From the NCBI GenBank assembly GCA_019828595.1, contig JAHQRK010000018.1, positions 1,488,001 to 1,552,000 of the forward strand: 64,000 nucleotides of DNA, in the 5' to 3' direction. Under the pieces are notes generated by a model. It was given only the letters and a program-made list of their open reading frames with translations, ran no database searches and was not told the DNA's origin. Made by a program: the position numbers and the translations under genes. This DNA comes from Aphanomyces cochlioides (lineage: Eukaryota; Oomycota; Saprolegniomycetes; Saprolegniales; Verrucalvaceae). Every line of letters begins with the position of its first letter. Position 1 is the first letter of the stretch. Shown one piece after another: positions 55,151 to 64,000 of the stretch.

Positions 55151-55727
55151 TACCTCGTTTTAATGACATTTAAGTTCAATCTAAACCTTAAATTTATCAA
55201 ATTTAAAATATATGTCACTAAAATCAGGTAAAACATGCCATTCCCTGCAACCATGTTCAAGTGACAAACCTGAGCAAGACAGGCATTGGACGTCGGGATG
55301 ACAATCTTTGGGCGTACTGCACGCCAGACAGCCTCGATCTTCAAGCCAGGATGCATATCTTTTCGGCCCAATGCATTTTGGTATCCACTGGTGGTTACTG
55401 CATGCTCAAATCTGTCTCTAGCTCCACTGTATGGTCCTTGCCTCATCCAAGCGCAATGAGAACGTTGAGCAACCATCCGTGTGACGCTCTGCTCTTCATC
55501 AGCTTTCCGTCCATCCCCTTCTTCGACCGTGAGCATGTAGAGACCAAGCATCAGCGAAGGACAATTTCGTCGTTGAAGGCTCCAGTTGGGGCTCTCAAGG
55601 GCAGGCTTTGCGTTCCCTTGAGCAGTTCCCCCGTCGGGACGATGCATGCAGTGCATTGGAGACATGGATGTACGTACAAGTAAATAAGTAAAGTTAGACT
55701 GGACAACATGTACAAACAGCAAATGCA
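55151..55727. other. Intergenic, 5' of the 582-residue protein
   Basis: About 580 bp open on both strands (193 codons minus, 140 codons plus) without motifs. I take both frames as chance openings. Confidence 0.4.
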
Positions 55728-56804
55728 TCATTCAAACTTGAAGACGAATTCCCACACTTCGCAGTTGAGCACGCCAAAGTTGCACCGACGCGCCAAACTT
55801 CTACGATGCATCCAAGTGAGCCCTCGCAGCTTGAAGAGTGACTTACCGATTGTTAAATGTCATCGTGGGGGAGCTTGTGCCTTGAGACATATCGTGGTTT
55901 AATGCCCACGCAAAGCCGCCTCTACAATGCAAAATGTAAGAAATAGCGAGGGGGAAAGGGCTCTCTACCCGCCGCCCATTGCGATGGTCTCTCCGTCGGC
56001 AAACATAATGAGCGAGTTCTTGCGCGACCATGGAAAGAATTCAAACTTGTCGACGCATGTAAAGACAAAGGACTCGCCGTTTCCATGGTACAACCCCGAG
56101 GGCGTCCATGCGCCCATGGCAAAGCCACCAAAAATGTCGCCGTCGTCGGTCTCGACGATCACGAGCGAGGCATCATGGCTGCGCACGCGGCGATAGAGAG
56201 TGTGTAGCGACGCCCCATGCTGGGCCAAGCTGTAGGAGAGTTTCCAATTCTTGTGGCGGTAGCGATACGGCAAACATGCTTCAAGCTAAGGAAGCAGTGA
56301 GGACATCGCGATCATGGGGCGGACGAACCTTGGGCACGAGGTATTTGGAGATCTTTGGGTCCGAGAGGATGTCATTCGGTCCGCCGCCGATCAATTGCGG
56401 AAGCGAAGGTTCTTCATAAGCCATCTTGTTGCACAAAGATACGGGCATTTCAGACATGGAGCGGTGTAACACGTGCGGTTTCTTCTTGACGTCGGCGCTC
56501 ATGGCGGCGTTTTCTGCTGGAAGTGGGTGCACCTTTGGTTCATCTTCAGGCTCCATCGATGAAACACTGGCTGTATCTGGCTGGAGCGACTGGGATCGCG
56601 TCTGTTTCGTTGGCGATTTCGTTCGAGCAGTTCGTTTCGGCGCCGTCGATCGTCGAGCTCTGCAGCAGATTAGACACTGACATGGGAGTTACGGACGTAC
56701 AAGACGAGATTGCGCTCGACGTTTGTCGGGTCGTAATCGCTCCACGGCGTGTGCATCATGAGGAAATAGGACGGTCCGGGCGTGATATCCGAGATGAGTA
56801 CCAT
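55728..56804 (-). CDS. TLDc-domain protein
   Basis: Five exons (56701-56804, 56329-56659, 55969-56285, 55847-55921, 55728-55800) with GT-AG introns of 41, 43, 47 and 46 bp; exons sum to 900 nt, 299 residues. After a short N-terminus (MVLISDITPGPSYFLMMHTP) and a basic Ser/Thr linker, the C-terminal half is a TLDc domain: WKLSYSLAQHGASLHTLYRR, SLVIVETDDGDIFGGFAMGA, SGLYHGNGESFVFTCVDKFE, NSLIMFADGETIAMGGG, then GGFAWALNHDMSQGTS and the closing CNFGVLNCEVWEF strand. TLDc proteins (OXR1, NCOA7, TBC1D24 class) bind or disassemble V-ATPase and protect against oxidative stress; which applies here is unknown. The fit of five hand-joined exons to one frame supports the model. Confidence 0.88.
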
Positions 56805-57662
56805 CGTGGGTTCTTCTCTCAGCAAGATTCAAAGTGGTGGTTGCTTGACATGTTGAGCATGTGGTCATTCAACCCACAGGTGAAAATTTCGGGGAAAGTG
56901 TGTCGAGGCACAATTTTGTTTTAAATTATTTTAAAACACCATTTTAACATTTAAAATGTATTTTAAGTACTAATCATTCAAACCACGTGGTATCTCGGTA
57001 CAGTGTATCATGTCTGGCAATCCACAGACGCTGCTCGGGATGGCTTCACGTTGTAGGTTCAGCCCGCGTGCAGCTGCGTGTCAAGTGGATGTCCATTGTC
57101 AAGGCTAGACTCGTCGCAGGAAGCAATCATTGTCGTTTTCTTTTGAGTTCATCTCGGGACTGTGAAGAAAATGCTCCCCAAAGTCTGGAAACATCCCATA
57201 CGGAAACTTCAACTTGAATATGTCGACCAGATAAACAAAATCAACCTTAAAGATCGTTCTTATCGCCTTGTCTTTGGGTCAAATTGATTGGAAAATGCTT
57301 CTGGAGCGTGGACGTGAGATGTTGGAGAAGCCACTTACGCATGGAGCATCTTTGTCGCTGCGATGCTCGACCAATGCAGTTCCCACTCGACATGTCGCTC
57401 TTTGTCAATGAAGGAATGAATGGGTTTGCTCTCGTCGTGGGTTTGGATACTGTATGCTACGTCAACCACGTGTCTCGGGCGCTGAACGCTGCACAAACAG
57501 ACACAGCTCTACAATTTCCTGGATCAGGGTCTGTCTGGACGGGCGATTTCCGAGGGGTGGCGAGATTTCCACCCCAATCGACAACCTTGTATAACCAACA
57601 TGGGAGGAAACATTGCATTAGGTACACGAGCCAGGCCGCCGCCGCCGCCGCAATGGCCGGCA
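56805..57662. other. Spacer between TLDc and AKTIP-like genes
   Basis: 860 bp. A plus-strand frame (57284-57751) overlaps the last exon of the AKTIP-like gene antisense and shows no motif. An AT-rich tract with TTTTAAA words lies at 56915-56965. No gene is called. Confidence 0.4.
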
Positions 57663-58593
57663 TTACGCCATCGGTTCGTCTTCACTTTCAGTCGCGGCGT
57701 TGGATCCTGCTGTCCGTGGTCTCGTTTCCATCGGGTCCATCGTGTCCATGATCGTATCGTTGAGATTCGCAATATCATTGTCCTGCATCGATCAGCACTC
57801 GAGATTGTACGGCCGTCCATTGTACCTGGCCACCAAACTTTTGGAGAAAGTCTTGTCGTAGCTTTTCATGTGCTGGAATCGGCTTGGTGAAGCGAAGACT
57901 CGACCCTGGCTCGTTCTGGTACATGTTTTCAAGCGATCGTTCAACGCACGCATCGACTTGTTCGACGTATGCTTCTGGATGACGACGAAACCTACGCGAC
58001 GATATCAATGAGATGAAGATTTGTGCAGGAGGAATACTACATGTCGAGCGCTTTGTTGTTGGCCACACGCCGCAAGTCGGATGAAAACTCTTTCGTGTAG
58101 AAAATACTCTTCATGTAGACCAAGACGGACACAATGTAGTGGAGGTCTGGATCCCACGTGGGGAATTTCGGCAGCAGATCCAATTCATTCGACTAACGCA
58201 ACATCGTTCAGGTAGACGGGAAGGTGCAAGGCGCACCTCAGGATAGACAAACGGATGAAAGACCTTGGTGAAGAAAGTCACTTTGGGATACGTGCCAATT
58301 CCATTGTATCTAGAGCAGAGAACTCATGCAAACAGTGAGGAAGAAGGTGCGTACGATTCAGGGATGCGAATAGAGAACTTGAAGATGCCGTGGCGGTACA
58401 AACCTTGGTGAATAAAGATCACGCCATGCCACAACCGTGGCTCGTCAAAATTTGGCAGCACGTAGATTCCACTCGGGACATGCTGTTTCATGTGCTTGTA
58501 TTCGATCATTAGACCGTAATCCTTCATCGTCTGCGAGCGATACTTCTGCAGCTCCGACAACTGCTCTTCATTTGCCGCTTGCCTGTCGCCCAT
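57663..58593 (-). CDS. AKTIP/FTS-like ubiquitin E2 variant (UEV)
   Basis: Five exons (58355-58593, 58237-58309, 58041-58192, 57826-57991, 57663-57782) with introns of 45, 44, 49 and 43 bp; the sum is 750 nt, 249 residues. It reads as an AKTIP orthologue: DYGLMIEYKHMKQHVPSGIY, VLPNFDEPRLWHGVIFIHQG, LYRHGIFKFSIRIPESY, YPKVTFFTKVFHPFVYPE, ELDLLPKFPTWDPDLHYIVS and VLVYMKSIFYTKEF. The E2 fold is kept but the catalytic Cys position is not a Cys, as in AKTIP/FTS. In animals FTS acts in the FTS-Hook-FHIP complex, linking early endosomes to dynein. The C-terminus adds an acidic tail (ATESEDEPMA). The start ATG is followed by MGDRQAANEEQLSELQKYRS. Confidence 0.9.
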
Positions 58594-59187
58594 GGCGTCG
58601 TTGTCTTCTTCACGAACGGTGCGGGGTTTTTATCCGGAATCATCCGGATACACAAATTCATCGACAATTCCTGCAAGTTTCCGCATAAACCTGCAATAAC
58701 TAATATATTGCATTATACAGCAAACTGACTTGGAGCTGAATTTGTCGAGTTGCTTATTGATTCAACACTCGATTCGCGGCTGTCCTAATGAAGATCTTCC
58801 GAGACGGAAGGATCTCTATCCTACAGACAAGTCTATATATGAAATTTGCTGAAATATTCCTTAAGAAATGTACTTTGGAATGGAAATGTTGGAAGCCATG
58901 TTTTCAGCTTATGAGAAGTTATTGCATACTTCAATGTCCACATACTTAAGGCAGAAGTGAGCTGGCGAGAGTCTTTTCGACTAGTCGACGTTCCATCTAA
59001 GAGTTCACAGGGGTGCAGAAAAGAGATTTCAAGGACCCTTACAAGTTGTTCCGGATAAGATTCGTTGTATCAATATATAGAGATTTCTATTCTGAATTGT
59101 CCGGATAATTTGGAATATTAATTGATAGGGTATTGATATTGTGATTGGCTATCGGAATTTGGTTGGTCGAGTTGGAGATCATCCAAG
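58594..59187. promoter_or_regulatory. Divergent promoter region AKTIP / DDX55 with ATCCGGAT motifs
   Basis: About 590 bp between divergent housekeeping genes. It holds TTATCCGGAATCATCCGGAT at 58629-58648, TTCCGGATAA at 59050 and GTCCGGATAA at 59099, plus GATTGGCT at 59140. The clusters lie 36-55 bp from the AKTIP start and about 90-135 bp from the helicase start. A regulatory function is inferred from position and repetition only. Confidence 0.4.
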
Positions 59188-61107
59188 ATGAAGTTCGAGG
59201 AGTGCCAACCTCCGCTATGCGCGGAAGTCCTAGCCGGCATTGCGGAGCTAGGTTTTACTGAGATGACGCCTGTGCAATCTGCGACGATTCCTCTATTTTT
59301 GACAAACAAGGATGTCGCGGTGGACGCATCGACGGGTAGTGGCAAAACGCTTGCATTTGTCATTCCAATCGTTGAAATGATCCGACGCCGCATCTTTGCC
59401 ACGCAGGATGACACTGCTGCGAATGTATTGACCACGAAGAAAGCCACTCAATTGATGTCCATGGTATTGTCACCCACGCGCGAACTTGCTCGTCAAATCT
59501 ACGATCAAGCTCAAATGTTTTTCACTCGAGTCTTGCCCAACGAAGTCCGTGTTCATCTGTTCGTTGGTGGTACTAGCGTCGACGATGATATGAATGCTCT
59601 CCGTGAAGCAAAGGGTCTTGTGAGTGTTATTGTCGGCACACCTGGTCGTATTGAAGATGTTTTGAACCGAGTTGCGACGCTGGATTTGGTCGATTTCAAG
59701 GAATTTGAAGTGCTCATTCTCGATGAAGCCGACACGCTCTTGGACATGGGTTTCGACGTGAGCATCACGAATATCTTGTCTCATATGCCCAAGCAACGCC
59801 GCACGGGCCTTTTCTCTGCCACGCAAACCCAGGAAGTCAAGGCTCTTGCACGAGCTGGTCTTCGAAATCCCGCTACAGTCTCTGTCCAATTGGCAACCGA
59901 CACCAAGACGCCATCGACGTTGACGAATTTCTACGCCCCCGTCGAGTACGATGCAAAGTTGTCGACGCTACTCCATTTTGTCAAGGAACACCCTGAATCC
60001 AAGCACATTGTTTTCTTTTCGACCTGTGCGTCCGTCGATTTCTTCGGCGCGCTGCTTAGCCATCTCCTGACCGACGTCATGCCAATTGTCACCTTGCACG
60101 GGAAGATGCAGCCCAAGAAACGCAATTCCCACTACGATTCGTATGTGCCTCTGCGCCATGGACTCTTGGTCTGCACGGACATTGTTGCTCGTGGTATTGA
60201 TTTGCCCGACGTGGATTGGATTATTCAGTTTGATCCGCCGCAAGATCCCAACTTTTTCGTGCACCGCGTCGGTCGTACAGCACGTGCTGGTCGGTCTGGC
60301 TCGGCGCTGACGTTTCTGTCGGCAAACGAAGACGCCTATGTGAACTTCCTTCGCATTCGCAAAGTTCCCCTGGAAGAAATGAAGCTCGACGTGGCTGACA
60401 AGGACACAGACGCCGTCTTGGATCAAGTCAAAGAGCTTCAACTAGCCGATCGCGACGTGCTTGAGAAAGGCACCAAGGCATTCATTTCATTTGTTCGCTC
60501 GTACAAGGAACACCAGTGTCAGTTTATCTTCCGGTTCAAAGATTTGGACTTAGCCAAAGTCGCCCGAGGCTTTTGCTTGTTCCAGCTCCCCAAGATCAAT
60601 GAGTTGCGAGCCTTGGACAACATCAAATTCACCGCACCGGACATTGGCGTCAAGATTGTCGATATTCCATACAAGGACAAAGCGCGAGAGAAGCAGCGAC
60701 AGAGGAAACTCGAGGAAATCGCCCAAGCGCATCAAGCTGAAAAGGCCGAGCGCTTTGAGAAGAAACAGAAGCGCAAAGCTGAAAGCCAAGCAGACCAACC
60801 GCGTCGCCGTGAAAAGAAGAAGGGTTTGCATCAACAGATTGTCGAGGAATGGGATGAGCTTGAGAAGGAAGAGCATTTGTACAAAAAGTTTAAACGAGGC
60901 AAGATCACCAAGGAAGAGTACGAAGCGGCGCTCAACGAATCGGACGGCGAAGACAAGCAAGCCAAGAAATTTGCCAAGAAGGAACAAATCAAGAAGAAAA
61001 GCAGCGAGGAGAAAGCCAATGCTGCCAAGCGAGAAGAACGAATTCGTGCGCGGAAAAAGGCTGCCCATCTCCAGAAGAAACAGCAAAAGATGCGTCGACG
61101 AGCTTAA
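59188..61107 (+). CDS. DDX55: DEAD-box RNA helicase, DDX55/Spb4 family
   Basis: A 639-residue single-exon helicase. All DEAD-box motifs are present in order: Q motif GFTEMTPVQSATIP, motif I ASTGSGKT, Ia PTRELARQ, Ib TPGR, II DEAD (preceded by FEVLILDEAD), III SAT, IV IVFFSTCASVDFF, V TDIVARGIDLP and VI HRVGRTARAGRSG. After the helicase core comes the DUF4217 module (LADRDVLEKGTKAFISFVRS and LAKVARGFCLFQLPKINELR), then a Lys/Glu-rich coiled tail. This layout is that of Spb4/DDX55, which remodels 60S ribosomal precursors in the nucleolus. Long open frames in other registers over the basic tail (60550-61266) are shadows. The start ATG follows a short promoter region and matches the family N-terminus. 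Confidence 0.96.
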   Translation: MKFEECQPPLCAEVLAGIAELGFTEMTPVQSATIPLFLTNKDVAVDASTGSGKTLAFVIPIVEMIRRRIFATQDDTAANVLTTKKATQLMSMVLSPTRELARQIYDQAQMFFTRVLPNEVRVHLFVGGTSVDDDMNALREAKGLVSVIVGTPGRIEDVLNRVATLDLVDFKEFEVLILDEADTLLDMGFDVSITNILSHMPKQRRTGLFSATQTQEVKALARAGLRNPATVSVQLATDTKTPSTLTNFYAPVEYDAKLSTLLHFVKEHPESKHIVFFSTCASVDFFGALLSHLLTDVMPIVTLHGKMQPKKRNSHYDSYVPLRHGLLVCTDIVARGIDLPDVDWIIQFDPPQDPNFFVHRVGRTARAGRSGSALTFLSANEDAYVNFLRIRKVPLEEMKLDVADKDTDAVLDQVKELQLADRDVLEKGTKAFISFVRSYKEHQCQFIFRFKDLDLAKVARGFCLFQLPKINELRALDNIKFTAPDIGVKIVDIPYKDKAREKQRQRKLEEIAQAHQAEKAERFEKKQKRKAESQADQPRRREKKKGLHQQIVEEWDELEKEEHLYKKFKRGKITKEEYEAALNESDGEDKQAKKFAKKEQIKKKSSEEKANAAKREERIRARKKAAHLQKKQQKMRRRA

Positions 61108-61132
61108 TTTACAATCAAATTTTCGTTTCCAC

Positions 61133-63643
61133 CTAGAGAAATCGGCTTGGAGGCGTCCAGGACGACTCTCCCGTGCGAGTGTTGTAATAGTATACAAGAC
61201 CAGTCGTAGGATCCACAAGGACTGGAAAGAGTTGACTGGCCAACGCACGTAGACGGCGTCGTGCAAGGCGTTGGCGAAATAATCCTTGCAATTTCATCGC
61301 GGCTTCATTCATGCCCATTTTGCGCTTGTGCGGTGCAATGATCATTTCTTTCGCCCATTGTGCCATGCTATGCGCTTGGGGATACGTTGCCATATCGTAT
61401 TTAGCTAGCATGTCATCAAGGAGGATTTTGGCTTGTGGCATTCCAGCCGTCTTCTTGTCAATCGCACCTGAAAAAGCAGATTCAAAAGATTCCTCGTGTC
61501 GACTATACCGAGGAGACAAAGCAAGCCAACGACATGGGCACCAGCTACTTGCAACTCGATGTCTTGTGGAAATCCTTTCATGGCTGACAGTACGGATTTA
61601 AATCCCCCTGCTTGAACAACATGGCATGCCGCGCGATTATTCATGGATGTTTTGCCTAGGAATATCGTGAATGCGGGTGACATTTGAAGTCGGTGCAACC
61701 TTCCAAAGCAAACGCAGCCAGAGCTTTGCATCCTAAGCGTTGAACGTGCCCATTCATTTCGTACTTTGACATCCATGCTACTACTTCTTCAGGAGTGTTC
61801 TTCGCCTTCGAGTCAGTCAAATATGATGTCGACGAGGTAGCTACACGATCGACAATAGTTGTGAACCCAAATTTATGCAGATTGAATATACCTGCTGACG
61901 TACGCATCACTGGACTTGTTGACGAGTAAGATCCCCACCCCCCAGCATTGCGTGCGCGGACCCGAAAGCAATAGCCAGTATCTGAAGCCAATCCTGTAGC
62001 CACCATTGTCTGAGGAGGTGGCTGGTTGTTGTACAAGACGTCTTCGAGGGTATAGACTTGTTTCGTTGATACCATGGACCATTTCTTCAAGATGACTAAG
62101 GTTTTCTTTGGACGATGGCCAACTTACCTCAAAGGCAGCGCGGCCAGCACCACATATTTCTAATTGATAGCCCAAAATGGGAGTATCGCTGTGGGCGGGT
62201 GGCATCTTCCAAGCCACTTGAAGCGACGACAAGGATGCACTAATAAAATGTGGAGTGGACGGTGCATCGGTGGGAACATCTAGGAATAGGTGAGGCCATC
62301 GTAAGCGAGACAACAGTACTTGGGACTTTTCCAACGAGGAAATCCAACGGGAGATCATCAGTGATCACATGAGGAGTTTGTTCGATGGCAGACACAGCAG
62401 CAGCTTCTTCGAATTGAATCGACAAGATGCCGCCTTTGGCTTGAATTGCTTCTTTCGCTCGAGATGCAGCGCGGTACGCATCGAACTGGACACGTGAAAT
62501 CACGAAGTTGCAAATATCTCTGGCGTGCAGGTATGGAAACTTGAAATCATCTTCAGTCCAGTTTTTGAAGTTATCCAGAGCCCCTGGAGAGGCCCCACCG
62601 CCGCGAAAAGCATCTGCGAGACGACGCAAAAAGAGTGCACAATCGGGAGGTTGCGACACTGCAACTTGAGTGCGCGGGAGGCACGCTTCCAAGATGAGAA
62701 CTGGTAATGCTTCGGGACCCTGGGGTGTTGACTTGCTCTTTTCTTTCCTTAGTTGCAGCATTGCATCCAGCAGTTTGCGGCCGAACTCTTGATTTACACG
62801 CCCTTGGATAACCGTTGGGATGGACGTAGGTGAAGTGACTGGAAGAACATTTTGCGTGTGGCACACATCAAAGGTAAGCAGTTGATGGGCTGCAGGGATG
62901 CCTAGGAATCAAATTATCACGATGCATTTGTTGCATGGTAACTTACGATTGAGTGCAGCGGCTAGGACTTGATCATGAAGAGAGGTAACGACGAGCTCTT
63001 CGACAGACGTCACCCGAGACTCTGGAAAGAGAAAGAAAGTGCCCATGTGTGTCCCCTGCACAACTCTGACTCCATGCGACTAGAATTACAGTGAGGCAGC
63101 TCCAAGATGTGTTCCTCTCAGACGTACCACAAACACAAGAAGGAATGTTGTGTGGCTCTCATCTAAGTGTTCAAATGTCGCCAATTCTTCCTGGAATTGG
63201 ACTAGCGTTGGATTGATCAGCAGCTTGGAACGAGTGGAATAGAATCCCGCGACATTGCAGAGGACCTGATGAAGTGCCGTTGCGGCTGAGCGAAAGGCTG
63301 GGTCGAGCGGTGGCAAGTGTTGAAATTGCGTCGAGACTGCCACAAGTGCAACAAAACGACTCGCAGGAGCCAAATGGAGAGCTGTGGACGTGATAGGTGG
63401 GAGTTCGAAATCTCGAAGCGTCTTTCGTTTGCTAGGTGCCTGTTGTTCTTGCACCGATACGACCGTCGGCTCTTCAATCCGTATCAACGCTGCGCTTTTC
63501 GCCTGCGCAGCGAGTTCGCGCTCGACGACCTTGGCAGCTTTGGCTCGATAAAGCTTTCTTTTGTGCAGGAGATCATGGAGGACTTTCTGCACCTCCTTGT
63601 CCTGGACGTCGTCACTATACGTTGTCTCGTCGTCGTCTTGCAT
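61133..63643 (-). CDS. Large FN3-armadillo-IQ-WW multidomain protein
   Basis: Multi-exon gene convergent with the helicase (26 bp apart). Exon 1 begins MQDDDETTYSDDVQDKEVQK, and a 48-bp intron (about 63082-63129) joins FLLVFV to SHGVRVVQGTHMGTFFLFP. A second intron near 62901-62945 joins AAALN to RIPAAHQLLTFDVCHTQNVL. Further exons give a fibronectin type III module (APSTPHFISASLSSLQVAWK, ILGYQLEICGAG, TGYCFRVRARNAGGWGSYSS), armadillo-like repeats (LGCKALAAFALEGCTDF, GGFKSVLSAMKGFPQDIELQ), an IQ motif (MKLQGLFRQRLARRRLRAL) and a C-terminal WW-like module (TTGLVYYYNTRTGESSWTPP) ending at 61135. The first WW tryptophan is replaced by Phe. IQ plus WW plus ARM suggests a calmodulin-binding scaffold; flagellar or cytoskeletal association is a guess. 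Internal introns near 62280-62340, 62090-62130, 61640-61720 and 61465-61520 are approximate. Confidence 0.75.
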
Positions 63644-63698
63644 ATCTTTTGAAACGGGCGACGTCCCACGTTGCAGGCATTACATCTATCGGAACACA

Positions 63699-63919
63699 TG
63701 AGCGGTCTGCACTCCAACTTGGCGTCGCCGCATGCGAATCTAATGAGATTCAGCTCCCCACCCATGCAACACATGGTTGCTCCGCTTCAACATTTGTCTG
63801 GTCGTTCTGACACCAGATCAGACCCAATCAGCAAGGAGGAAATCGCACTCTGCTCTTCTTCACGATCTACACCTCTTCACATCGCTAAACCAACGCTCTC
63901 CTCTTTCCATCGTCCATAA
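63699..63919 (+). CDS. Possible 5' part of a further gene
   Basis: Starts MSGLHSNLASPHANLMRFSS, Ser/Pro/His-rich and polar, divergent from the large multidomain gene 56 bp away. The frame closes at 63919 and has no motif. It could continue through a short intron beyond the window edge. Tentative. Confidence 0.3.
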
Positions 63920-64000
63920 TTTGCGTCGACTGGTCGTGTCTGTCCCGTCCCGTCTGCCCTTGCTAGTTTGATTTCTGTAATCGAATTTCGAAGTCCAGCG

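Noticed and set aside
55150..55731. 193-codon minus-strand frame between two genes
   Set aside because: Overlaps the end of the TLDc gene, ends at the start of the next gene and has no motif; probably a chance opening.
60550..61266. Long frames in other registers over the helicase tail
   Set aside because: Lys/Glu repeats of the real tail keep other frames open; hydrophobic or Arg-rich translations are artefacts.
1..64000. tRNA, rRNA, CRISPR arrays, LTR retrotransposons, integrated virus genes
   Set aside because: No cloverleaf, rRNA core, spaced direct repeats, reverse transcriptase or capsid motif was seen in reading through the window.

Overview
This window looks like nuclear DNA of an oomycete, most consistent with the Saprolegniales (for example Aphanomyces). 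The support is: Crinkler (CRN)-type N-termini with an LYLAL motif, a variant of LxLFLAK; very short GT-AG introns of about 35-73 bp; eukaryotic housekeeping genes (eS1/RPS3A, a DDX55/Spb4 helicase, an AKTIP-like UEV, a TLDc protein); and a dense, mixed set of eukaryotic DNA transposons. The species is an inference. I saw no tRNA, rRNA, CRISPR or bacterial operon signal.

Left arm (1-17 kb) is gene-bearing. It holds an unrecognised multi-exon gene running off the left edge, a xylose-isomerase-like TIM-barrel protein, a five-exon FHA-domain protein, ribosomal protein eS1, and a protein with two cupredoxin-like domains. These are followed by a local family of DUF4203/TMEM198-like membrane proteins: two intact genes (8608-9333 and 16072-16848) with three decayed copies between them.

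The middle (17-53 kb) is a transposon landfill with little host coding sequence. It contains a 3.1 kb foldback element with a TA-flanked MITE in one arm; two hAT relics; a Harbinger-type element (24029-28379) interrupted by a TA-flanked insert and by two concentric Merlin-like elements; several pogo/Tigger and Tc1/mariner relics; a pogo-like and a Tc1-like element that share one TA target; and a Harbinger element (50193-52706) beside its own internally deleted MITE (52793-53298), both with 3-bp target duplications. Embedded at 31.4-34.5 kb is an inverted pair of CRN genes. Their C-terminal half looks like a chymotrypsin/trypsin-fold protease, and they share an apparently identical 717-bp block with sharp edges. 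Each copy carries a different frame lesion.

Right arm (53-64 kb) returns to host genes: a conserved-looking 582-residue protein of unknown role, a five-exon TLDc protein, a five-exon AKTIP/FTS-like UEV, a single-exon DDX55/Spb4 ribosome-biogenesis helicase, and a large FN3-ARM-IQ-WW protein convergent with it. The start of a possible further gene lies near the right edge.

Gene models for the FHA, eS1, TLDc and AKTIP genes were checked by joining exons by hand. The FHA, TLDc and AKTIP exon sums are exact multiples of three and end at a stop. Other multi-exon boundaries are approximate where stated.
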